From Streptomyces lydicus (GTDB lineage: Bacteria > Actinomycetota > Actinomycetes > Streptomycetales > Streptomycetaceae): DNA of 64,000 nucleotides. Location of the stretch: positions 4,774,001 through 4,838,000 of the forward strand of contig NZ_RDTE01000003.1 in assembly GCF_004125265.1 (NCBI RefSeq), in the 5' to 3' direction. The first letter of the stretch is position 1, and the number at the start of each line of letters is the position of its first letter. Shown here in pieces: positions 58,424 to 64,000 of this stretch. Under the pieces are notes generated by a model. That model saw nothing but the letters and a program-made list of their open reading frames with translations. It had not been told where the DNA came from and searched no databases. Position numbers and translations under genes: made by a program.

Positions 58424-59791
58424 GTGAACGACACCACCCAGACGCAGAGCCATCTGCGTTCCGAGGCCCGGATAGCCCACGGGGCGCTGCACCGGCTGCG
58501 CCAGGACCTGTTCGTCGGCGCCTTCGCCTTCCGTCCGATGCCGCCGCTGGAGGACGCCAAGGTGTCCCGGTGGCTGCCCTTCCTGCCGCAGCGGCTGCGG
58601 TACTGGGCGCGGTGGCTGCCGCACTCCCTCGTCGGCTTCTTCTCGGTGTGTGTCTTCCTGGGGAACCTCACCGCCGGCTCCGGGCCCGGCGCGCTGCACG
58701 ACCTCCTGATCACCGGCTTCAGCGCGCTGGTCGCCGCCGGGCCGATGCTCACGCTCTTCCGCCCGGTGGGCGCCTACTGGCTGTCGGTGGGCGCGTTCAC
58801 GGTGTCGGCGGTCACTTACGCGGCCCTCGCGTCCCCGTTCGCCAGCGTCGTCGGGGAGGTGGCCTTCCCCGTCCACCTCGCCGTGATGGTCCTCGTGGTG
58901 CTGCGCACCCGGCCCCGGCTGGCCATCGAGATGTGGCTGGTCACCTTCGCCACGGCGGCCGTGCTGACGGCGCTCCTCGGCATGGACACGGGCGAGCTGC
59001 CGCCGGTCGCGGTGTTCTGCGGTGTGGTGCTGGTCTCCGCCGCCGCGGTCCGCGCCTGGCGTGAGGAGCGCCGGCAGGTCGTCGAGACGCTGACCGCCAC
59101 CGCGGAGGAGCGCTCCCGGCGCACGCTCCTGGAGGAGCGCGCCCTGATCGCCCGGGAGCTGCACGATGTCGTCGCCCACCACATGTCCGTGATCGCCATC
59201 CAGGCCGAGGCGGCGCCCTACCGCGTCAAGGACACCCCGCCCGAGCTCGCCACGTCCTTCTCGACGATCCGGGAGAACGCCGTCGCCGCGCTCGCCGAGC
59301 TGCGCCGCATCCTCGGTGTGGTCCGCTCCGCCGATCCGGACGCCTTCGCCGAGGCCGATCCGGAGGCCCCGCAGCCGACGCTCGGCAGCCTCGACGCGCT
59401 GCTCGACAGCGTCCGCAGCGCCGGGCTGACCGTCGAGGCGGTGACCACCGGTGCGCCCCGGCCGCTGCCGCAGGGCGTGGAGCTGTCCGCGTACCGGATC
59501 GTGCAGGAGTCGCTGAGCAATGCGCTGCGGCACTCGCCGGGCGCCGAGGCGCGGGTGGAGATCTCCTATGTGCTGGGCGGGCTGGGCGTACGGATCGTCA
59601 ACGGTCCGCCGAGCCGCCTGGCCAAGCCCTCGCCGGGCGCGGGCCACGGGGTGCTGGGCATGCGGGAGCGGGTACAGATGCTGGGCGGCGAGATGACGGC
59701 CGATCACACCGAGGACGGCGGCTTCGAGGTCGCGGCGTTCCTCCCGGTGGTGCGCACGGCGGGCGAGAACACAGTGGGGGGCAAGGCATGA
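58424..59791 (+). CDS. NarL-type sensor histidine kinase
   Basis: 455 aa, GTG at 58424. About six membrane segments lie in residues 65-205. HisKA_3: LIARELHDVVAHHMSVIAIQ with the phospho-His in ELHDV. HATPase: N box IVQESLSNALRHSPG and G box GHGVLGMRERVQMLGG. No large sensor domain, so the signal is probably sensed in the membrane. ATGA overlap with the response regulator. Confidence 0.94.
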   Translation: MNDTTQTQSHLRSEARIAHGALHRLRQDLFVGAFAFRPMPPLEDAKVSRWLPFLPQRLRYWARWLPHSLVGFFSVCVFLGNLTAGSGPGALHDLLITGFSALVAAGPMLTLFRPVGAYWLSVGAFTVSAVTYAALASPFASVVGEVAFPVHLAVMVLVVLRTRPRLAIEMWLVTFATAAVLTALLGMDTGELPPVAVFCGVVLVSAAAVRAWREERRQVVETLTATAEERSRRTLLEERALIARELHDVVAHHMSVIAIQAEAAPYRVKDTPPELATSFSTIRENAVAALAELRRILGVVRSADPDAFAEADPEAPQPTLGSLDALLDSVRSAGLTVEAVTTGAPRPLPQGVELSAYRIVQESLSNALRHSPGAEARVEISYVLGGLGVRIVNGPPSRLAKPSPGAGHGVLGMRERVQMLGGEMTADHTEDGGFEVAAFLPVVRTAGENTVGGKA

Positions 59792-60444
59792 TCCGGGTAC
59801 TGATCGTCGATGACCAGGTGATGGTCCGTGAGGGCTTCTCGGTCCTGCTCAACGCCATGCCGGACATCGAGGTCGTCGGGGAGGCGGTGGACGGCAGGCA
59901 GGCGGTGCACAAGGTCGCGGTCCTCAAGCCCGATGTCGTCCTGATGGACATCCGGATGCCGGAGATGAACGGTCTGGAGGCGACCCGCGAGATCGTGGCC
60001 GCCGACGCGGACGCCAAGGTTTTGGTGCTGACCACCTTCGACCTGGACGAGTACGTCTACCAGGCGCTGCGCTCCGGGGCCAGCGGCTTCCTGCTCAAGG
60101 ACGCCTCGGCCGGCCAGCTCGCCGACGGCGTCCGCATCGTCGCCTCCGGGGAGGCGCTGCTCGCCCCCACCGTCACCAAGCGCCTGATCTCCGAGTTCTC
60201 CCGTCTCGGCACCCCGCGCGCGCCCGCCCAGGAGCGCATCGCCGATCTCACGGAGCGCGAGACCGAGGTCCTGGTGCTGGTGGCCCAGGGCCTGTCGAAC
60301 GGCGAGATCGCCGAGCATCTCGTCGTGGCCGAATCGACGGTGAAGACGCATGTCAGCCGGATACTGGTGAAGCTGGGGCTGCGCGACCGCACCCAGGCGG
60401 CGGTGTTCGCGTACGAGGCGCGGCTGGTGACACCGGGGGGCTGA
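59788..60444 (+). CDS. NarL/LuxR-family response regulator
   Basis: 218 aa, ATG at 59788. Receiver domain with the phospho-Asp in PDVVLMDIRMPEMNG, Lys in GFLLKDA, and the GerE HTH at the end (LTERETEVLVLVAQGLSNGE, STVKTHVSRILVKLGL). It is the partner of the kinase just upstream. The closest visible candidate target is the neighbouring ABC or BP74-like genes, but no site is evident. Confidence 0.95.
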   Translation: MIRVLIVDDQVMVREGFSVLLNAMPDIEVVGEAVDGRQAVHKVAVLKPDVVLMDIRMPEMNGLEATREIVAADADAKVLVLTTFDLDEYVYQALRSGASGFLLKDASAGQLADGVRIVASGEALLAPTVTKRLISEFSRLGTPRAPAQERIADLTERETEVLVLVAQGLSNGEIAEHLVVAESTVKTHVSRILVKLGLRDRTQAAVFAYEARLVTPGG

Positions 60445-60527
60445 GGCCCGCGCCGCGGTGTGTGGCGGGGCGCACGGCGCGGGCGGCCGGCGGGCGGGGC
60501 CCGGCCGCCGGCCCGTCAGCTCAGGCC

Positions 60528-60992
60528 TTACGGCTGGGGGACCTCCCGCACCAGCCTCGACGTCCACGGACACCAGACCAGCCCCGGCAGGAACGGCCCG
60601 CCGGCCTCGTCCAGATGCTCTTCGACATAGGGCGTGGTGGCGTCACAGACCTCGATGGCGAAGTCGAAGAAGTCGATGGTCTCCGGGCGGAGATGGAAGC
60701 TCCAGCGCCAGTTGTACGGGGCGGGGCGCTTCTCGATCCGGCCGATGACATGCGGCTCGGAGTGGGACGCGCCGCTCAGCAGGTCACGGGCGTGCTGGAT
60801 CTTGCGGGGGTCGGTGAGCTTGATGACGAATTCCTCGCGCGTGACGTCGGTCATCACGAAGTAGGCCGCCGACGCGGCCCCGGTGCGGTGTGCGGTGTCG
60901 CTCGCCTGCTTGCCCTGGGCGGGTCCGGCCGCCGCGACGGCGAGCAGTGCTGCCGCCGCCAGCATGCCGATCTTGGTGGTGATGCGTGGCAT
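60528..60992 (-). CDS. Secreted BP74-like ("calmodulin-binding") protein
   Basis: 154 aa. A Sec signal covers residues 1-28 (AAAALLAVAAAGPAQG). The mature part FVIKLTDPRKIQHARDLLSG, HVIGRIEKRPAPYNWRWSFH, IEVCDATTPYVEEHLDEAGG and FLPGLVWCPWTSRLV matches the BP74 N-terminal domain, first known from Dictyostelium and widely labelled calmodulin-binding in Streptomyces. Two Cys could form a disulfide. Bacterial function is not known. Confidence 0.85.
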   Translation of the reverse strand: MPRITTKIGMLAAAALLAVAAAGPAQGKQASDTAHRTGAASAAYFVMTDVTREEFVIKLTDPRKIQHARDLLSGASHSEPHVIGRIEKRPAPYNWRWSFHLRPETIDFFDFAIEVCDATTPYVEEHLDEAGGPFLPGLVWCPWTSRLVREVPQP

Positions 60993-61357
60993 GAACCCCT
61001 CCGGTGCCGCGGGCCGTGGTCACGGCCGTGCATACGGAAAGTAACCACAGCGTCACGTATTGCTCCAGAGTTACTACGGGTTAACGCGCGGGCAGGTGAA
61101 ATCGCGAAGAGTGACTGGCCGTCGGCGGATTTCTGTGCTCTGTCCACACCCTGTGGACAGAGCGCGGACGGCTCGACGCCGTGCGCCGGACGTCGGCTCC
61201 GGGCCCCGTACGACGGGACGCCTGCCCGGCGGCGCGCGCCAGAAATCCGGCCCGCCGCCCCGGCATACGCGAGTGCGCCGCCGGAGTCCGCTACAGCTCC
61301 GGCGGCGCACGTATACGGGGGCGGCTGCCCGGCGCGGCCGGCCCGGCCGCAGCGGGA
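60993..61357. other. Intergenic region with terminator of the ABC operon
   Basis: 365 bp. A perfect 14-bp stem (61273-61286 with 61297-61310) with a 10-nt loop lies downstream of the ABC permease (minus strand). The part next to 60992 must hold the BP74-like promoter. No gene with credible composition is seen. Confidence 0.6.
61273..61310 (-). terminator. Terminator of the ABC exporter operon
   Basis: GTGCGCCGCCGGAG/CTCCGGCGGCGCAC, perfect 14-bp stem, 48 bp after the permease stop. Confidence 0.75.
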
Positions 61358-63001
61358 TCAGCCGAGGTCGCGCCGGCGCAGCCCCGCCAGGCCCACGAGG
61401 GCGAGGAGAACGGAGAGGGCCGTCAGCCAGAGGAACGGGGCGGCGGTGACCTCCGCGCCGGGCAGCTTGGGGAGGTGGCTGTAGGGGGAGAGATCCATGG
61501 CCCACCCGGGGAGGTCCAGGGAGGGGCCGACCCAGCCGAGGGCCAGGCAGCCGCCGACCAGGGCCCAGACGGCGCCGGTGGCCCCGGGGAGCAGGCCGAA
61601 GACGAGGACCGCCAGGCCGGTGAGGGTCCAGACCGCCGGGACCTGGGCGAGGGCGGCGGCCAGTACGGGGCCGGGCGCGCCGCCGAGGTCGTCGGCCGAG
61701 AGGCCGTGGGCGAGGCCCAGGCCCAGGCCGCCGGCGGCCAGGATGACGACGGTGCCCGCATAGGCGAAGGCCAGATGGCCGGCCGCCCAGCGCAGCCGCC
61801 CCACCGCCCCGGCCAGCACCGGCTCCGCACGCGCCCCGGTCTCCTCGCCGCGCAGCCGCAGTACCGCCCCGGCCGCGTAGAGCGCCGCCACCATCCCGAG
61901 CAGGCCGGTCATGGTGGCCAGGAAGGCCTCGGTCAGGCCCTGCTGACCGCCCATCCGCTCGACGATCTCGCGGGCCTGTCGGTTGCCGCCGACCAGATCG
62001 GAGGCGCCCTCGGCGATGCCGCCGAAGATCCCGCCGGCGCACAGGAAGCCGAGGCTCCAGCCCAGCAGGGTGGCGCGCTGGAGCCGCCAGGCCAGACCGA
62101 AGGGGCCGCTCAGCGAGCGCGGCGCGAGCGCCGGTCCGGGGCGGGCCGGCAGAAAGCTCATACCGAGGTCACGGCGGGCGGTCAGCGCGTAGGAGGCACC
62201 GGCGGCCAGGGCGGCCGCCGCCAGGAAGAGCGCGACGGTCCACCAGCGCTCGCCGGCGTACGCCCGCAGGTTCTGCGACCAGCCGATCGGCGAGACCCAG
62301 GTGAGCGGGGAGCCGGCCCCGGGGGCCGCGGCGTCGCCCGCGGCGCGCAGCGCGAAGGCGAGGCCGAGCACCGCGCCGGTCAGGCCCTTGGCGAGCCGCG
62401 CGCTCTCGGTCAGCTGGGCGGCGATGGCGGCCAGGCCGGCGAAGAGCAGGCCGGTGCCTCCGACGGCGGCGCCGAGCGCGAGCGAACCGGCGCCCGGCAG
62501 GCCGGAGGCGGTCAGGCCGCCCGCGATCAGTGCGGCGAGCCCGGCGTTGGCGAGCAGCGCCGTCAGCAGGGACGCGGTCAGCGGCGCACGGCGGCCGATC
62601 ACGCCCGCGGACAGCAGCTCCTGACGTCCCGTCTCCTCCTCCTCGCGGGTGTGCCGGACGACGATCAGCAGGCTCATCACCGCGGCGAGGACGGCGCCGA
62701 AACCGGCCATCCGCCAGGCGACCAGGCCGCCGAGGGAGTCGCTGAAGACCGGTCCGTACAGCGCGCGCATCGAGCCGTTGCCGTTCATCGAGTCGGCCAG
62801 CCGGGCGCGCTCGGCCGCGGTGCCGTAGACCGCCTCGAAGGACGCGCCCATGGCGGCGACGGTCAGTCCGAGGGACAGCACCCAGGCCGGGATCATCACC
62901 CGGTCGCGGCGCAGCGCGAGGCGCAACAGGGCTCCGGTGCCCGCCAGTTGACGGGGGCGTGCGGCGGGCGCGGGGAGGGCCGCGGCCACGGCGGCGGTCA
63001 T
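61358..63001 (-). CDS. ABC-2-type exporter permease
   Basis: 547 aa, ATG at 63001 overlapping the ATPase stop (ATGA). About twelve hydrophobic segments in two halves (for example LLTALLANAGLAALIAGGLT, TVVILAAGGLGLGLAHGL). Conserved-looking RHTREEEETGRQELLSAG connects the first pair, as in the permeases of tetronasin-type exporters. Probably an exporter of a hydrophobic compound or peptide. Confidence 0.9.
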   Translation of the reverse strand: MTAAVAAALPAPAARPRQLAGTGALLRLALRRDRVMIPAWVLSLGLTVAAMGASFEAVYGTAAERARLADSMNGNGSMRALYGPVFSDSLGGLVAWRMAGFGAVLAAVMSLLIVVRHTREEEETGRQELLSAGVIGRRAPLTASLLTALLANAGLAALIAGGLTASGLPGAGSLALGAAVGGTGLLFAGLAAIAAQLTESARLAKGLTGAVLGLAFALRAAGDAAAPGAGSPLTWVSPIGWSQNLRAYAGERWWTVALFLAAAALAAGASYALTARRDLGMSFLPARPGPALAPRSLSGPFGLAWRLQRATLLGWSLGFLCAGGIFGGIAEGASDLVGGNRQAREIVERMGGQQGLTEAFLATMTGLLGMVAALYAAGAVLRLRGEETGARAEPVLAGAVGRLRWAAGHLAFAYAGTVVILAAGGLGLGLAHGLSADDLGGAPGPVLAAALAQVPAVWTLTGLAVLVFGLLPGATGAVWALVGGCLALGWVGPSLDLPGWAMDLSPYSHLPKLPGAEVTAAPFLWLTALSVLLALVGLAGLRRRDLG

Positions 63002-63945
63002 CGCGCGACCGCCGCTGTGCCGCGGGGGTCGTCCTGGTAGTGGCGCAGGAAGAGCTCTTCCAGGGTGGGCGGGGTGCTGGTGAGGCTGCGGACTCCCGAG
63101 GCGGTGAGCGAGCGCAGGACGGCGTCGAGCTTGCCGTTGTCGACCTGGAGCTCGACGCGGTGGCCCGAGCTCCCCCGGAGCGGCCCGGTGGCCAGGCCGT
63201 GGACGCCGGGGAGCGCGGCCAGCGCGCCGGGCGGTCCGGCGAGTTCGGCGACGACCGAGGTGCGGGTCAGCTGCCGCAGCTCTCCCAGCGAGCCGGATGC
63301 GACGGTCCGTCCCCTGCGGATGATGCTGACGCGGTCGCAGAGCGCTTCGACCTCCGACAGCACATGGCTGGAGAGCAGCACCGTACGGCCGCGGTCGCGC
63401 GCCTCGGCGACACAGCTCCGGAAGACCTCTTCCATCAGCGGGTCCAGCCCGGAGGTGGGCTCGTCGAGGACGAGCAGATCGACGTCGGAGGCGAAGGCGG
63501 CGACCAGGGCGACCTTCTGCCGGTTGCCCTTGGAGTACGTCCGCCCCTTCTTGGTGGGGTCGAGTTCGAACCGCTCCAGGAGTTCGGCCCGCCGGCTGCG
63601 GTCCAGCCCGCCGCGCAGCCGGCCGAGGAGGTCGATGACCTCGCCGCCGGAGAGATTGCGCCACAGCGTCACATCGCCGGGGACGTAGGCGAGACGGCGG
63701 TGCAGCTCGACGGCGTCCTGCCAGGGGTCCTCGCCCAGGAGCCGGACCGTGCCGCCGTCGGCGCGCAGCAGGCCGAGCAGGACGCGGATCGTCGTGGACT
63801 TCCCGGCGCCGTTGGGGCCGAGGAAGCCGTGGACCTCACCGGCCTCGACGTGCAGATCGAGGCCGTCCAGTGCGCGGGTGCGGCCGAAGGACTTGCGCAG
63901 GCCGTCGACCCGGACCGCCGGAGCGGAGGAGAGTGCCTTGGTCAT
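62998..63945 (-). CDS. ABC exporter ATP-binding subunit
   Basis: 315 aa. Walker A GPNGAGKSTTIRVLL, Q-loop replaced region GDVTLWRNLSGGEV, signature YSKGNRQKVALVAA (SKGN for SGGQ), Walker B DLLVLDEPTSGLDP, H-loop LLSSHVLSEVEALCD. Note that LSGGE at residue ~100 is not the signature. A C-terminal DUF4162-like region follows. Acts with the permease downstream and is controlled by the palindrome at 63966. Confidence 0.94.
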   Translation of the reverse strand: MTKALSSAPAVRVDGLRKSFGRTRALDGLDLHVEAGEVHGFLGPNGAGKSTTIRVLLGLLRADGGTVRLLGEDPWQDAVELHRRLAYVPGDVTLWRNLSGGEVIDLLGRLRGGLDRSRRAELLERFELDPTKKGRTYSKGNRQKVALVAAFASDVDLLVLDEPTSGLDPLMEEVFRSCVAEARDRGRTVLLSSHVLSEVEALCDRVSIIRRGRTVASGSLGELRQLTRTSVVAELAGPPGALAALPGVHGLATGPLRGSSGHRVELQVDNGKLDAVLRSLTASGVRSLTSTPPTLEELFLRHYQDDPRGTAAVAR

Positions 63946-63965
63946 GCTTCGGAAAGTACGCTAGT

Positions 63966-63981
63966 TTCACAAATTTGTGAA
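63966..63981. promoter_or_regulatory. Palindromic operator upstream of the ABC operon
   Basis: TTCACAAATTTGTGAA, a perfect 16-bp palindrome about 20 bp before the ATPase start and within the expected promoter. It is the most AT-rich spot in the right end. A TetR- or PadR-type regulator encoded just outside the window is likely. Confidence 0.7.
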
Positions 63982-64000
63982 GTTAAGAAAACGTATAAAG

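Noticed and set aside
61181..63040. Long plus-strand open frame opposite the ABC permease
   Set aside because: Gln/Gly/Arg-rich, no fold signal; permease on the other strand has regular membrane helices.
63640..63660. LSGGE near residue 100 of the ABC ATPase taken as the ABC signature
   Set aside because: It lies before the helical region; the signature position is SKGNRQK upstream of Walker B.
1..64000. CRISPR array
   Set aside because: No set of regularly spaced identical repeats with unique spacers; the tandem repeats seen are contiguous.

Overview
The window looks like a Streptomyces chromosome. GC is very high, many genes start with GTG, the window holds dnaK-grpE-dnaJ-hspR and clpB with HspR-type HAIR operators, and there is a parS-like palindrome between pyrE and fba. 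Two parts can be told apart: an integrated mobile element at the left (about 1241-23953) and an ordinary, conserved-looking chromosomal stretch at the right (about 23984-64000). The first 1.2 kb is chromosome on the other side of the element.

Mobile element (about 22.7 kb). It sits in the 3' half of a tRNA-Gly(CCC) gene. A 46-bp exact copy of that half lies at 1241-1286 (attL side) and 23908-23953 (attR side, inside the intact tRNA). Next to attR are the integrase, a small excisionase-like HTH protein overlapping it, an XRE regulator with an apparently leaderless promoter, a DnaB-like helicase, a DUF2637 membrane protein, a MobC-like protein and a HUH relaxase. No FtsK/TraB translocase and no type IV secretion genes are visible, so it is better described as an integrative mobilizable element than as a classical actinomycete AICE. 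An IS481-type insertion sequence with a 6-bp target duplication sits near attL. The left third carries tandem DUF6192-like paralogues and small Cys-rich or hypothetical proteins.

The middle of the element (6710-12813) carries the most interesting cargo. A minus-strand array encodes an NDK-like kinase, a 99-aa helical protein, a CYTH triphosphate-tunnel protein, an HD-domain protein, a 465-aa protein of unknown family and a SAM methyltransferase. Divergent from it are two consecutive Nudix genes, the first fused to an HTH-like N-terminus and with an altered Nudix box. Nearly every recognisable domain acts on nucleotides or organic (poly)phosphates. I propose a nucleotide-processing or nucleotide-signalling system controlled by the HTH-Nudix protein; this is inference from gene content.

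Right-hand chromosome, in order: dcd, a phosphoribosyltransferase, a secreted SGNH hydrolase with a lectin tail, a Yip1-like membrane protein, a GNAT enzyme, an FG-GAP lipoprotein, a membrane Fe-S oxidoreductase, the dnaK heat-shock operon, a small zinc-ribbon/resolvase-like pair, an F420/flavin-type PPOX protein, a Uma2-type nuclease, clpB, a YbjN-like protein, a PLP aminotransferase, a Gly/His/Cys-rich membrane peptide, DUF2617 plus a membrane spermidine-synthase-like protein, an SRPBCC protein, an aldose epimerase, pyrE, parS, fba, an MFS exporter, DUF3151, a kynurenine-pathway operon (kynA, kynU and an arylformamidase-like hydrolase), a NarL-type two-component pair, a BP74-like secreted protein and an ABC exporter with a palindromic operator.

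Coordinates of starts were chosen by ribosome-binding-site position and conserved N-termini; where the start is open this is said. Nothing here was checked against a database.
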